Source: Mastigias papua (lineage: Eukaryota; Cnidaria; Scyphozoa; Rhizostomeae; Mastigiidae). From it: a DNA stretch of 64,000 bases. Each line of letters begins with the position of its first letter. Position 1 is the stretch's first letter. This document shows, piece by piece, positions 49,901 through 63,745 of this stretch. The stretch is from the NCBI GenBank assembly GCA_964019165.1, contig OZ025271.1, positions 4,189,570-4,253,569 on the forward strand, read 5' to 3'. Made by a program: the position numbers and the translations under genes. The notes beneath the pieces were generated by a model. That model was not told where the DNA came from. It saw nothing but the letters and a program-made list of their open reading frames with translations, and made no database searches.

Positions 49901-52304
49901 CAGTAGTTTAGCCAATGTGTCCTACTTGTATGACGGTTAGTTTCTGTATTTACACTACATAGAGCATTAAAGAGCTTTAAAGTACGCTAAATGTTGCAAA
50001 AGCGACAACACTATGCATGGGCTACATTTGGCTATAAGTACGTGTCTCTTAGCTCCAAAACATAATCTAAGCCTATTTCTGCACTCTATAAAGCATTTAT
50101 AATATCATATGACCATCAGATCTGTAGTCATTGCTCAATTGTCAGTGTTTGCACACATACGTATTTTAGGCCCATTACAAGCAGGGATCACTTGTGCATA
50201 TACTGTTGTATGATTGAAATTCTGTACAAGTGCGTCAGTCTCGTGCCTTAAACATCTTTAACATCTATGTTTGCACCGATATCAGTAGTTTAGCCAATGT
50301 GTCCTACTTGTATGTCGGTTAGTTTCTGTTTTTACACTACATAGAGCATTAAAGAGCTTTAAAGTACGTTAAATGTTGCAAAAAAGACAACACTATGCAT
50401 GGGCTACATTTGGCTATAAGTACGTGTCTCTTAGCTCCAAAACATAATCTAAGCCTATTTCTGCATTCTATAAAGCATTTATAATATCATATGACCATCA
50501 GATCTGTAGTCATTGCTCAATTGTCAGTGTTTGCACACATACGTATTTTAGGCCCATTACAAGCAGTGATCACTTGTGCATATACTGTTGTATGATTGAA
50601 ATTCTGTACAAGTGCGTCAGTCGCGTGCCTTAAACATCTTTAACATCTATGTTTGCACCGATGTCAGTAATATAGCCAATGTGTTCTACTTGTATGTCGG
50701 TTAGTTTCTGTTTTTACAATACATAGAGCATTAAAGAGCTTTAAAGTACGCTAAATGTTGCAAAAGCGACAACACTATGCATGGGCTACATTTGGCTATA
50801 AGTACGTGTCTCTTAGCTCCAAAACATAATCTAAGCCTAATGCTGCACTCTATAAAGCATTTATAATATCATATGACCATCAGATCTGTAGTCATTGCTC
50901 AATTGTCAGTGTTTGCACACATACGTATTTTAGGCCCATTACAAGCAGTGATCACTTGTGCATATACTGTTGTATGATTGAAATTCTGTACAAGTGCGTC
51001 AGTCGCGTGCCTTAAACATCTTTAACATCTATGTTTGCACCGATGTCAGTATTTTAGCCAATGTGTTCTACTTGTATGTCGGTTAGTTTCTGTTTTTACA
51101 ATACATAGAGCATTAAAGAGCTTTAAAGTACGCTAAATGTTGCAAAAACGACAACACTATGCATGGACTAAATTTGGCTATAAGTACGTTTCTCTTAACT
51201 CCAAAACATAATCTAAGCATTATTCTGTACTCTATAAAGCATTTATAATATCATATGACCATCAGATCTGTAGTCATTGCTCAATTGTCAGTGTTTGCAC
51301 ACATACGTATTTTAGGCCCATTACAAGCAGTGATCACTTGTGCATATACTGTTGTATGATTGAAAATCTGTACAAGTGCGTCACTCTCATGCCTTAAACA
51401 TCTTTAACATCTATGTTTGCACCGATGTCAGTAGTTTAGCCAATGTGTCCTACTTGTATGACGGTTAGTTTCTGTATTTACACTACATAGAGCATTAAAG
51501 AGCTTTAAAGTACGCTAAATGTTGCAAAAGCGACAACACTATGCATGGGCTACATTTGGCTATAAGTACGTGTCTCTTAGCTCCAAAACATAATCTAAGC
51601 CTATTTCTGCACTCTATAAAGCATTTATAATATCATATGACCATCAGATCTGTAGTCATTGCTCAATTGTCAGTGTTTGCACACATACGTATTTTAGGCC
51701 CATTACAAGCAGGGATCACTTGTGCATATACTGTTGTATGATTGAAATTCTGTACAAGTGCGTCAGTCTCGTGCCTTAAACATCTTTAACATCTATGTTT
51801 GCACCGATATCAGTAGTTTAGCCAATGTGTCCTACTTGTATGTCGGTTAGTTTCTGTTTTTACACTACATAGAGCATTAAAGAGCTTTAAAGTACGTTAA
51901 ATGTTGCAAAAACGACAACACTATGCATGGGCTACATTTGGCTATAAGTACGTGTCTCTTAGCTCCAAAACATAATCTAAGCCTATTTCTGCATTCTATA
52001 AAGCATTTATAATATCATATGACCATCAGATCTGTAGTCATTGCTCAATTGTCAGTGTTTGCACACATACGTATTTTAGGCCCATTACAAGCAGTGATCA
52101 CTTGTGCATATACTGTTGTATGATTGAAATTCTGTACAAGTGCGTCAGTCGCGTGCCTTAAACATCTTTAACATCTATGTTTGCACCGATGTCAGTAATA
52201 TAGCCAATGTGTTCTACTTGTATGTCGGTTAGTTTCTGTTTTTACAATACATAGAGCATTAAAGAGCTTTAAAGTACGCTAAATGTTGCAAAAGCGACAA
52301 CACT
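46958..52304. repeat. Two-monomer cassette repeated four times at 4-mer spacing
   Basis: A B-like unit with 'gatatcag' followed by a C unit with 'gtaatatagcc' occurs at 46958-47721, 48485-49248, 50013-50776 and 51541-52304. The spacing is 1,527, 1,528 and 1,528 bases. Three of the four first units also have 'gcagggatc' (47127, 50182, 51710). The two monomers between cassettes differ each time, so cassette and spacer have different histories. The unit at 49631 has private 'acatactctaag', which removes a stop codon. The unit at 50395 is preceded by a private 'aaaaaagac'. Confidence 0.9.
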
Positions 52305-53450
52305 ATGCATGGGCTACATTTGGCTATAAGTACGTGTCTCTTAGCTCCAAAACATAATCTAAGCCTAATGCTGCACTCTATAAAGCATTTATAATATCAT
52401 ATGACCATCAGATCTGTAGTCATTGCTCAATTGTCAGTGTTTGCACACATACGTATTTTAGGCCCATTACAAGCAGTGATCACTTGTGCATATACTGTTG
52501 TATGATTGAAATTCTGTACAAGTGCGTCAGTTTCGTGCCTTCAACCTCTTTAACATCTATGTTTGCACCGATATCAGTAGTTTAGCCAATGTGTCCTACT
52601 TGTATGTCGGTTAGTTTCTGTTTTTACACTACATAGAGCATTAAAGAGCTTTAAAGTACGCTAAATGTTGGAAAAGCGACAACACTATGCATGGGCTACA
52701 TTTGGCTATAAGTACGTTTCTCTTAACTCCAAAACATAATCTAAGCATTATTCTGCACTCTATAAAGCATTTATAATATCATATGACCATCAGATCTGTA
52801 GTCATTGCTCAATTGTCAGTGTTTGCACACATACGTATTTTAGGCCCATTACAAGCAGTGATCACTTGTGCATATACTGTTGTATGATTGAAATTCTGTA
52901 CAAGTGCGTCACTCTCATGCCTTAAACATCTTTAACATCTATGTTTGCACCGATGTCAGTAGTTTAGCCAATCTGTCCTACTTGTATGAAGGTTAGTTTC
53001 TGTATTTACACTACATAGAGCATTAAAGAGCTTTAAAGTACGCTAAATGTTGCAAAAGCGACAACACTATGCATGGGCTACATTTGGCTATAAGTACGTG
53101 TCTCTTAGCTCCAAAACATAATCTAAGCCTATTTCTGCACTCTATAAAGCATTTATAATATCATATGACCATCAGATCTGTAGTCATTGCTCAATTGTCA
53201 GTGTTTGCACACATACGTATTTTAGGCCCATTACAAGCAGTGATCACTTGTGCATATATTGTTGTATGATTGAAATTCTGTACAAGTGCGTCAGTCTCGT
53301 GCCTTACACATCTTTAACATCTATGTTTTCACCGATGTCAGTAGTTTAGCCAATGTGTTCTACTTGTATGTCGGATATTTTCTGTTTTTACACTACATAG
53401 AGCATTAAAGAGCTTTAAAGTACGCTAAATGTTGCAAAAGCGACAACACT
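52305..53450. repeat. Three transitional monomers
   Basis: The unit at 52305 joins a D-type start ('cctaatgctgc') to the 'gatatcag' 3' half and has private 'cagtttcg' and 'ttcaacctc'. The unit at 52687, after 'gttggaaaag', is A-like with private 'aatctgtcc' and 'atgaaggtt'. The unit at 53069 is B-like with 'atattgttg', 'ttttcaccg' and 'ggatattttc'. No gene is seen. Confidence 0.85.
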
Positions 53451-54595
53451 ATGCATGGGCTACATTTGGCTATAAGTACGTGTCTCTTAGCTCCAAAACA
53501 TAATCTAAGCCTATTTCTGCATTCTATAAAGCATTTATAATATCATATGACCATCAGATCTGTAGTCATTGCTCAATTGTCAGTGTTTGCACACATACGT
53601 ATTTTAGGCCCATTACAAGCAGTGATCACTTGTGCATATACTGTTGTATGATTGAAATTGTGTACAAGTGCGTCAGTCTCGTGCCTTAAACATCTTTAAC
53701 ATCTATGTTTGCACCGATGTCAGTAGTTTAGCCAATGTGTCCCACTTTTATGACGGTTAGTTTCTGTATTTACACTACATAGAGCATTAAAGAGCTTTAA
53801 AGTACGCTAAATGTTGCAAAAGTGACAACACTATGCATGGGCTACATTTGGCTATAAGTACGTGTCTCTTAGCTCCAAAACATAATCTAAGCCTATTTCT
53901 GCACTCTATAAAGCATTTATAATATCATATGACCATCAGATCTGTAGTCATTGCTCAATTGTCAGTGTTTGCACACATACGTATTTTAGGCCCATTACAA
54001 GCAGTGATCACTTGTGCATATACTGTTGTATGATTGAAAATCTGTACAAGTGCGTCAGTCTCGTGCCTTAAACATCTGTAACATCTATGTTTGCACCGAT
54101 GTCAGTAGTTTAGCCAATGTGTCCTACTTGTATGTCGGTTAGTTTCTGTTTTTACACTACATAGAGCATTAAAGAGCTTTAAAGTACGCTAAATGTTGGA
54201 AAAGCGACAACACTATGCATGGGCTACATTTGGCTATAAGTACGTGTCTCTTAGCTCCAAAACATAATCTAAGCCTATTTCTGCACTCTATAAAGCATTT
54301 ATAATATCATATGACCATCAGATCTGTAGTCATTGCTCAATTGTCAGTGTTTGCACACATACGTATTTTAGGCCCATTACAAGCAGTGATCACTTGTGCA
54401 TATATTGTGTATGATTGAAATTCTGTACAAGTGCGTCAGTCTCGTGCCTTACACATCTTTAACATCTATGTTTGCACCGATGTCAGTAGTTTAGCCAATG
54501 TGTCCTACTTGTATGACGGTTAGTTTCTGTTTTTACACTACATAGAGCATTAAAGAGCTGTAAAGTCGTTAAATGTTGCAAAAACGACAACACTA
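53451..54595. repeat. Three-monomer block, copy 1 of a 6-mer-spaced repeat
   Basis: Units at 53451 ('ctgcattc', 'gaaattgtgtac', 'tcccactt'), 53833 and 54215 (after 'gttggaaaag', with 'atattgtgtatg') reappear 2,290 bases later. The 'gaaattgtg' marker at 53654 matches 55944, and 'gttggaaaag' near 54195 matches 56485. The block ends with a shortened junction, 'gctgtaaagtcgtt' at 54558, shared with 57230. Confidence 0.85.
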
Positions 54596-55740
54596 TGCAT
54601 GGGCTACATTTGGCTATAAGTACGTGTCTCTTAGCTCCAAAACATAATCTAAGCCTATTTCTGCACTCTATAAAGCATTTATAATATCATATGACCATCA
54701 GATCTGTAGTCATTGCTCAATTGTCAGTGTTTGCACACATACGTATTTTAGGCCCATTACAAGCAGTGATCACTTGTGCATATACTGTTGTATGATTGAA
54801 ATTCTGTACAAGTGCGTCACTCTCATGCCTTAAACATCTTTAACATCTATGTTTGCACCGATGTCAGTAGTTTAGCCAATGTGTCCTACTTGTATGACGG
54901 TTAGTTTCTGTATTTACACTACATAGAGCATTAAAGAGCTTTAAAGTACGCTAAATGTTGCAAAAGCGACAACACTATGCATGGGCTACATTTGGCTATA
55001 AGTACGTGTCTCTTAACTCCAACACATAATCTAAGCCTATTTCTGCACTCTATAAAGCATTTATAATATCATATGATCATCAGATCTGTAGTCATTGCTC
55101 AATTGTCAGTGTTTGCACACATACGTATTTTAGGCCCAGTACAAGCAGTGATCACTTGTGCATATATTGTTGTATGATTGAAATTCTGTACAAGTGCGTC
55201 AGTCTCGTGCCTTAAACATCTTTAACATCTATGGTTTCACCGATGTCAGTAGTTTAGCCAATGTGTTCTACTTGTATGTCGGTTAGTTTCTGTTTTTACA
55301 CTACATAGAGCATTAAGGAGCTTTAAAGTACGCTAAATGTTGCAAAAGCGACAACACTATGCATGGGCTACATTTGGCTATAAGTACGTGTCTCTTAGCT
55401 CCAAAACATAATCTAAGACTATTTCCGCACTCTATAAAGCATTTATAATATCATATGACCATCAGATCTGTAGTCATTGCTCAATTGTCAGTGTTTGCAC
55501 ACATACGTATTTTAGGCCCATTACAAGCAGTGATCACTTGTGCATATATTGTTGTATGATTGAAATTCTGTACAAGTGCGTCAATCTCGTGCCTTACACA
55601 TCTTTAACATCTATGTTTTCACCGATGTCAGTAGTTTAGCCAATGTGTTCTACTTGTATGTCGGATATTTTCTGTTTTTAAACTACATAGAGCATTAAAG
55701 AGCTTTAAAGTACGCTAAATGTTGCAAAAGCGACAACACT
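54596..55740. repeat. Three monomers between 6-mer-spaced blocks
   Basis: The unit at 54596 follows the 2-base-shorter junction and is B-like with 'cactctcatg'. The unit near 54977 has 'cttaactccaacac', 'atatgatcat', 'gcccagtac', 'atggtttcac' and 'attaaggag', an unusual number of private changes. The unit at 55359 is E with 'atattgttg' and 'tttttaaac'. No gene is seen. Confidence 0.85.
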
Positions 55741-56885
55741 ATGCATGGGCTACATTTGGCTATAAGTACGTGTCTCTTAGCTCCAAAACATAATCTAAGC
55801 CTATTTCTGCATTCTATAAAGCATTTATAATATCATATGACCATCACATCTGTAGTCATTGCTCAATTGTCAGTGTTTGCACACATACGTATTTTAGGCC
55901 CATTACAAGCAGTGATCACTTGTGCATATACCGTTGTATGATTGAAATTGTGTACAAGTGCGTCAGTCTCGTGCCTTAAACATCTTTAACATCTATGTTT
56001 GCACCGATGTCAGTAGTTTAGCCAATGTGTCCCACTTGTATGACGGTTAGTTTCTGTATTTACACTACATAGAGCATTAAATAGCTTTAAAGTACGCTAA
56101 ATGTTGCAAAAGCGACAACACTATGCATGGGCTACATTTGGCTATAAGTACGTGTCTCTTAGCTCCAAAACATAATCTAAGCCTATTTCTGCACTCTATA
56201 AAGCATTTATAATATCATATGACCATCAGATCTGTAGTCATTGCTCAATTGTCAGTGTTTGCACACATACGTATTTTAGGCCCATTACAAGCAGTGATCA
56301 CTTGTGCATATACTGTTGTATGATTGAAATTCTGTACAAGTGCGTCAGTCTCGTGCCTTAAACATCTTTAACATCTATGTTTGCACCGATGTCAGTAGTT
56401 TAGCCAATGTGTCCTACTTGTATGTCGGTTAGTTTCTGTTTTTACACTACATAGAGCATTAAAGAGCTTTAAAGTACGCTAAATGTTGGAAAAGCGACAA
56501 CACTATGCATGGGCTACATTTGGCTATAACTACGTGTCTCTTAGCTCCAAAACATAATCTAAGCCTATTTCAGCACTCTATAAAGCATTTATAATATCAT
56601 ATGACCATCAGATCTGTAGTCATTGCTCAATTGTCAGTGTTTGCACACATACGTATTTTAGGCCCATTACAAGCAGTGATCACTTGTGCATATATTGTGT
56701 ATGATTGAAATTCTGTACAAGTGCGTCAGTCTCGTGCCTTACACATCTTTAACATCTATGTTTGCACCGATGTCAGTAGTTTAGCCAATGTGTCCTACTT
56801 GTATGACGGTTAGTTTCTGTTTTTAGACTACATAGAGCATTAAAGAGCTTTAAAGTACGCTAAATGTTGCAAAAGCGACAACACT
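55741..56885. repeat. Three-monomer block, copy 2 of a 6-mer-spaced repeat
   Basis: This block repeats 53451-54595 at a 2,290-base offset. Differences include 'catcacatctg' near 55845 (loss of the CAGATCTG palindrome), 'ataccgttg' near 55930, 'attaaatagc' near 56075, and 'ataactacg' with 'tttcagcac' in the third unit. The third unit ends 'tttttagac' rather than 'tttttacac'. Confidence 0.83.
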
Positions 56886-58794
56886 ATGCATGGGCTACAT
56901 TTGGCTATACGTACGTGTCTCTTAGCTCCAAAACATAATCTAAGACTATTTCCGCACTCTATAAAGCATTTATAATATCATATGACCATCAGATCTGTAG
57001 TCATTGCCCAATTGTCAGTGTTTGCACACATACATATTTTAGGCCCATTACAAGCAGTGATCACTTGTGCATATACTGTTGTATGATTGAAATTCTGTAC
57101 AAGTGCGTCAATCTCGTGCCTTACACATCTTTAACATCTATGTTTGCACCGATGTCAGTAGTTTAGCCAATGTGTCCTACTTGTATGACGGTTAGTTTCT
57201 GTTTTTACACTACATAGAGCATTAAAGAGCTGTAAAGTCGTTAAATGTTGCAAAAACGACAACACTATGCATGGCCTACATTTGGCTATAAGTACGTGTC
57301 TCTTAGCTCCAAAACATAATCTAAGCCTATTTCTGCACTCTATAAAGCATTTATAATATCATATGACCATCAGATCTGTAGTCATTGCTCAATTGTCAGT
57401 GTTTGCACACATACGTATTTTAGGCCCATTACAAGCAGTGATCACTTGTGCATATATTGTTGTATGATTGAAATTCTGTACAAGTGCGTCAGTCTCGTGC
57501 CTTACACATCTTTAACATCTATGTTTTCACCGATGTCAGTAGTTTAGCCAATGTGTTCTACTTGTATGTCGGATATTTTCTGTTTTTACACTACATAGAG
57601 CATTAAAGAGCTTTGAAGTACGCTAAATGTTGCAAAAGCGACAACACTATGCATGGGCTACATTTGGCTATAAGTACGTGTCTCTTAGCTCCAAAACATA
57701 ATCTAAGCCTATTTCTGCACTCTATAAAGCATTTATAATACCATATGACCATCAGATCTGTAGTCATTGCTCAATTGTCAGTGTTTGCACACATACGTAT
57801 TTTAGGCCCATTACAAGCAGTGATCACTTGTGCATATACTGTTGTATGATTGAAATTCTGTACAAGTGCGTCAGTCTCGTGCCTTAAACATCTTTAACAT
57901 CTATGTTTGCACCGATGTCAGTAGTTTAGCCAATGTGTCCTACTTGTATGACGGTTAGTTTCTGTTTTTACACTACATAGAGCATTAAAGAGCTTTAAAG
58001 TACGCTAAATGTTGGAAAAGCGACAACACTATGCATGGGCTACATTTGGCTATAAGTACGTGTCTCTTAGCTCCAAAACATAATCTATGCCTATTTCTGC
58101 ACTCTATAAAGCATTTATAATACCATATGACCATCAGATCTGTAGTCATTGCTCAATTGTCAGTGTTTGCACACATACGTATTTTAGGCCCATTACAAGC
58201 AGTGATCACTTGTGCATATACTGTTGTATGATTGAAATTCTGTACAAGTGCGTCAGTCTCGTGCCTTAAACGTCTTTAACATCTATGTTTGCACCGATGT
58301 CAGTAGTTTAGCCAATGTGTCCTACTTGTATGACGGTTAGTTTCTGTTTTTACACTACATAGAGCATTAAAGAGCTTTAAAGTACGCAAAATGTTGCAAA
58401 AACGACAACACTATGCATGGGCTACATTTGGCTATAAGTACGTGTCTCTTAGCTCCACAACATAATCTAAGCCTATTTCTGCGCTCTATAAAGCATTTAT
58501 AATATCATATGACCATCAGATCTGTAGTCATTGCTCAATTGTCAGTGTTTGCACACATACGTATTTTAGGCCCATTACAAGCAGTGATCACTTGTGCATA
58601 TACTGTTGTATGATTGAAATTCTGTACAAGTGCGTCAGTCTCGTGCCTTAAACGTCTTTTACATCTATGTTTTCACTGATGTCAGGAGCTTAGCCAATGT
58701 GTCCTACTTATATGACGGTTAGTTTCTGCTTTTAAACTACATAGAGCATTAAAGAGCTTTAAAGTACGTTAAATGTTGCAAAAACGACAACACT
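56886..58794. repeat. Mixed monomers with a shared 'ataccatatg' pair
   Basis: The E unit at 56886 has private 'atacgtacg', 'attgcccaa' and 'catacatatt' and ends with the short 'gctgtaaagtcgtt' junction. Adjacent units at 57649 and 58031 share 'ataccatatg' (near 57738 and 58120), implying one-unit amplification. The second has 'aatctatgcc', which creates an ATG. The unit at 58413 has 'ctccacaac', 'ctgcgctc', 'cttttacatc' and 'gtcaggagc'. No gene is seen. Confidence 0.85.
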
Positions 58795-60322
58795 ATGCAT
58801 GGGCAACATTTGGCTATAAGTACGTGTCTCTTAGCTCCAAAACATAATCTAAGCCTATTTCTGCACTCTATAAAGCATTTATAATATCATATGACCATCA
58901 GTTCTGTAGTCATTCCTCAATTGTCAGTGTTTGTACATATACGTATTTTAGGCCCATTACAAGCAGTGATCACTTGTGCATATACTGTTGTATGATTGAA
59001 ATTCTGTACAAGTGCGTCAGTCTCGTGCCTTAAACATCTTTAACATCTATGTTTGCACCGATGTCAGTAGTTTAGCCAATGTGTCCTACTTGTATGACGG
59101 TTAGTTTCTGCTTTTACACTACATAGAGCAGTAAAGAGCTTTAAAGTACGCTAAATGTTGGAAAAACGACAACACTATGCATGGGCTACATTTGGCTATA
59201 AGTACGTGTCTCTTAGCTCCAAAACATAATCTAAGCCTATTTCTGCACTCTATAAAGCATTTATACTATCATATGACCATCAGATCTGTAGTCATTGCTC
59301 AATTGTCAGTGTTTGCACACATACGTATTTTAGGCCCATTACAAGCAGTGATCACTTGTGCATATACTGTTGTATGATTGAAATTCTGTACAAGTGCGTC
59401 AGTCTCGTGCCTTAAACGTCTTTAAAATCTATGTTCGCACCGATGTCAGTATTTTAGCCAATGTGTCCTACTTGTATGACGGTTAGTTTCTGTTTTTACA
59501 CTACATAGAGCATTAAAGAGCTTTACAGTACGCTTAATGTTGGAAAAACGACAACACTATGCATGGGCTACATTTGGCTATAAGTACGTGTCTCTTAGCT
59601 CCAAAACATAATCTAAGCCTATTTCTGCACTCTATAAAGCATTTATAATATCATATGACCATCAGATCTGTAGTCATTGCTCAATTGACAGTGTTTGCAC
59701 ACATACGTATTTTAGGCCCATTACAAGCAGTGATCACTTGTGGATTTACTGTTGTATGATTGAAATTCTGTACAAGTGCGTCAGTCTCGTGCCTTAAACA
59801 TCTTTAACATCTATGTTTGCACCGATGTCAGTAGTTTAGCCAATGTGTCCTACTTGTATGACGGTTAGTTTCTGCTTTTACACTACATAGAGCATTAAAG
59901 AGCTTTAAAGTACGCTAAATGTTGGAAAAACGACAACACTATGCATGGGCTACATTTGGCTATAAGTACGTGTCTCTTAGCTCCAAAACATAATCTAAGC
60001 CTATTTCTGCACTCTATAAAGCATTTATACTATCATATGACCATCAGATCTGTAGTCATTGCTCAATTGTCAGTGTTTGCACACATACGTATTTTAGGCC
60101 CATTACAAGCAGTGATCACTTGTGCATATACTGTTGTATGATTGAAATTCTGTACAAGTGCGTCAGTCTCGTGCCTTAAACGTCTTTAAAATCTATGTTC
60201 GCACCGATGTCAGTATTTTAGCCAATGTGTCCTACTTGTATGACGGTTAGTTTCTGTTTTTACACTACTTAGAGCATTAAAGAGCTTTACAGTACGCTTA
60301 ATGTTGGAAAAACGACAACACT
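58795..60322. repeat. Dimer higher-order repeat, two copies of 764 bp
   Basis: Each copy is a unit ending 'ctgcttttacac' (58795, 59559) followed by a B unit with 'ttatactatc', 'aaacgtctttaaaatc' and 'atgttcgcacc' (59177, 59941). Both B units end 'tttacagtacgctt'. Four consecutive unit junctions after 59150 read 'gttggaaaaacg'. The first unit of copy 1 carries many private changes ('gggcaacat', 'cagttctg', 'cattcctc', 'gtacatatac') that copy 2 lacks, so it diverged or was overwritten. Confidence 0.9.
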
Positions 60323-60890
60323 ATGCATGGGCTACATTTGGCTATAAGTACGTGTCTCTTAGCTCCAAAACATAATCTAAGCCTATTTCTGCACTCTATA
60401 AAGCATTTATAATATCATATGACCATCAGATCTGTAGTCATTGCTCAATTGTCAGTGTTTGCACACATACGTATTTTAGGCCCATTACAAGCAGTGATCA
60501 CTTGTGCATATATTGTGTATGATTGAAATTCTGTACAAGTGCGTCAGTCTCGTGCCTTACACATCTTTAACATCTATGTTTGCACCGATGTCAGTAGTTT
60601 AGCCAATGTGTCCTACTTGTATGACGGTTAGTTTCTGTTTTTACACTACATAGAGCATTAAAGAGCTTTAAAGTACGCTAAATGTTGCAAAAGCGACAAC
60701 ACTATGCATGGGCTACATTTGGCTATAAGTACGTGTCTCTTAGCTCCAAAACATAATCTAAGACTATTTCCGCACTCTATAAAGCATTTATAATATCATA
60801 TGACCATCAGATCTGTAGTCATTGCTCAATTGTCAGTGTTTGCACACATACGTATTTTAGGCCCATTACAAGCAGTGATCACTTGTGCAT
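60323..60890. repeat. D unit and start of E unit before the long-range duplicate
   Basis: The unit at 60323 starts like B and has 'atattgtgtatg' and 'ttacac'. The unit at 60704 begins as E ('gactatttccgc'). From about 60891 the sequence runs parallel to 27294 onward. No gene is seen. Confidence 0.85.
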
Positions 60891-63745
60891 ATATTGTTGT
60901 ATGATTGAAATTCTGTACAAGTGCGTCAATCTCGTGCCTTACACATCTTTAACATCTATGTTTTCACCGATGTCAGTAGTTTAGCCAATGTGTTCTACTT
61001 GTATGTCGGATATTTTCTGTTTTTACACTACATAGAGCATTAAAGAGCTTTAAAGTACGCTAAATGTTGCAAAAGCGACAACACTATGCATGGACTAAAT
61101 TTGGCTATAAGTACGTTTCTCTTAACTCCAAAACATAATCTAAGCATTATTCTGCACTCTATAAAGCATTCATAATATCATATGACCATCAGATCTGTAG
61201 TCATTGCTCAATTGTCAGTGTTTGCACACATACGTATTTTAGGCCCATTACAAGCAGTGATCACTTGTGCATATACTGTTGTATGATTGAAATTCTGTAC
61301 AAGTGCGTCACTCTCATGCCTTAAACATCTTTAACATCTATGTTTGCACCGATGTCAGTAGTTTAGCCAATGTGTCCTACTTGTATGACGGTTAGTTTCT
61401 GTATTTACACTACATAGAGCATTAAAGAGCTTTAAAGTACGCTAAATGTTGCAAAAGCGACAACACTATGCATGGGCTACATTTGGCTATAAGTACGTGT
61501 CTCTTAGCTCCAAAACATAATCTAAGCCTATTTCTGCACTCTATAAAGCATTTATAATATCATATGACCATCAGATCTGTAGTCATTGCTCAATTGTCAG
61601 TGTTTGCACACATACGTATTTTAGGCCCATTACAAGCAGTGATCACTTGTGCATATACTGTTGTATGATTGAAATTCTGTACAAGTGCGTCAGTCTCATG
61701 CCTTAAACATCTTTAACATCTATGTTTGCACCGATGTCAGTAGTTTAGCCAATGTGTCCTACTTGTATGACGGTTAGTTTCTGTCTTTACACTACATAGA
61801 GCATTAAAGAGCTTTAAAGTACGCTAAATGTTGCAAAAACGACAACACTATGCATGGGCTACATTTGGCTATAAGTACGTGTCTCTTAGCTCCAAAACAT
61901 AATCTAAGCCTATTTCTGCATTCTATAAAGCATTTATAATATCATATGACCATCAGATCTGTAGTCATTGCTCAATTGTCAGTGTTTGCACACATACGTA
62001 TTTTAGGCCCATTACAAGCAGTGATCACTTGTGCATATACTGTTGTATGATTGAAATTCTGTACAAGTGCGTCAGTCGCGTGCCTTAAACATCTTTAACA
62101 TCTATGTTTGCACCGATGTCAGTATTTTAGCCAATGTGTTCTACTTGTATGTCGGTTAGTTTCTGTTTTTACAATACATAGAGCATTTAAGAGCTTTAAA
62201 GTACGCTAAATGTTGCAAAAGCGACAACACTATGCATGGGCTACATGTGGCTATAAGTACGTGTCTCTTAGCTCCAAAACATAATCTAAGCCTAATGCTG
62301 CACTCTATAAAGCATTTATAATATCATATGACCATCAGATCTGTAGTCATTCCTCAATTGTCAGTGTTTGCACACATACGTATTTTAGGCCCATTACAAG
62401 CAGTGATCACTTGTGCATATACTGTTGTATGATTGAAATTCTGTACAATTGCGTCAGTCGCGTGCCTTAAACATCTTTAACATCTATGTTTGCACCGATG
62501 TCAGTATTTTAGCCAATGTGTTCTACTTGTATGTCGGTTAGTTTCTGTTTTTACAATACATAGAGCATTAAAGAGCTTTAAAGTACGCTAAATGTTGCAA
62601 AAGCGACAACACTATGCATGGGCTACATTTGGCTATACGTACGTGTCTCTTAGCTCCAAAACATAATCTAAGCCTAATGCTGCACTCTATAAAGCATTTA
62701 TAATATCATATGACCATCAGATCTGTAGTCATTGCTCAATTGTCAGTGTTTGCACACATACGTATTTTAGGCCCATTACAAGCAGTCATCACTTGTGCAT
62801 ATATTGTGTATGATTGACATTCTGTACAAGTGCGTCAGTCTCGTGCCTTACACATCTTTAACATCTATGTTTGCACCGATGTCAGTAGTTTAGCCAATGT
62901 GTCCTACTTGTATGACGGTTAGTTTCTGTTTTTACACTACATAGAGCATTAAAGAGCTTTAAAGTACGCTAAATGTTGCAAAAGCGACAACACTATGCAT
63001 GGGCTAAATTTGGCTATAAGTACGCTTTTCTTAACTCCAAAACATAATCTAAGCCTAATTCTGCACTCTATAAAGCATTTATAATATCATATGACCATCA
63101 GATCTGTAGTCATTGCTCAATTGTCAGTGTTTGCACACATACGTATTTTAGGCCCATTACAAGCAGTGATCACTTGTGCATATACTGTTGTATGATTGAA
63201 ATTCTGTACAAGTGCGTCAGTCTCGCGCCTTAAACATCTTTAACATCTATGTTTGCATCGATGTCAGTAGTTTAGCCAATGTGTCCTACTTGTATGTCGG
63301 TTAGTTTCTGTTTTTACACTACATAGAGCATTAAAGAGCTTTAAAGTACGCTAAATGTTGCAAAAACGACAACACTATGCATGGGCTACATTTGGCTATA
63401 AGTACGTGTCTCTTAGCTCCAAAACATAATCTAAGCCTATTTCAGCACTCTATAAAGCATTTATAATATCATATGACCATCAGATCTGTAGTCATTGCTC
63501 AATTGTCAGTGTTTGCACACATACGTATTTTAGGCCCATTACAAGCAGTGATCACTTGTGCATATATTGTGTATGATTGAAATTCTGTACAAGTGCGTCA
63601 GTCTCGTGCCTTACACATCTTTAACATCTATGTTTGCACCGATGTCAGTAGTTTAGCCAATGTGTCCTACTTGTATGACGGTTAGTTTCTGTTTTTACAC
63701 TACATAGAGCATTAAAGAGCTTTAAAGTACGCTAAATGTTGCAAA
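60891..63745. repeat. Long-range duplicated block, copy 2
   Basis: This block matches 27294-30530 at an offset of 33,597 bases up to about 63250. There 'gcatcgatg' is followed directly by 'acttgtatgtcgg', whereas copy 1 first has a unit with 'acttatatgacgg' and only then this version. One 382-bp monomer is therefore absent here relative to copy 1. Private changes include 'agcatttaag' near 62184, 'tacatgtgg' and 'cattcctc' in the unit at 62231, 'atacgtacg' near 62636 and 'cgcttttctt' near 63024. Confidence 0.85.

Noticed and set aside
58087..58269. 60-codon frame
   Set aside because: Its ATG is created by a single change ('aatctaagcc' to 'aatctatgcc') in this unit and it reads through ordinary core sequence.
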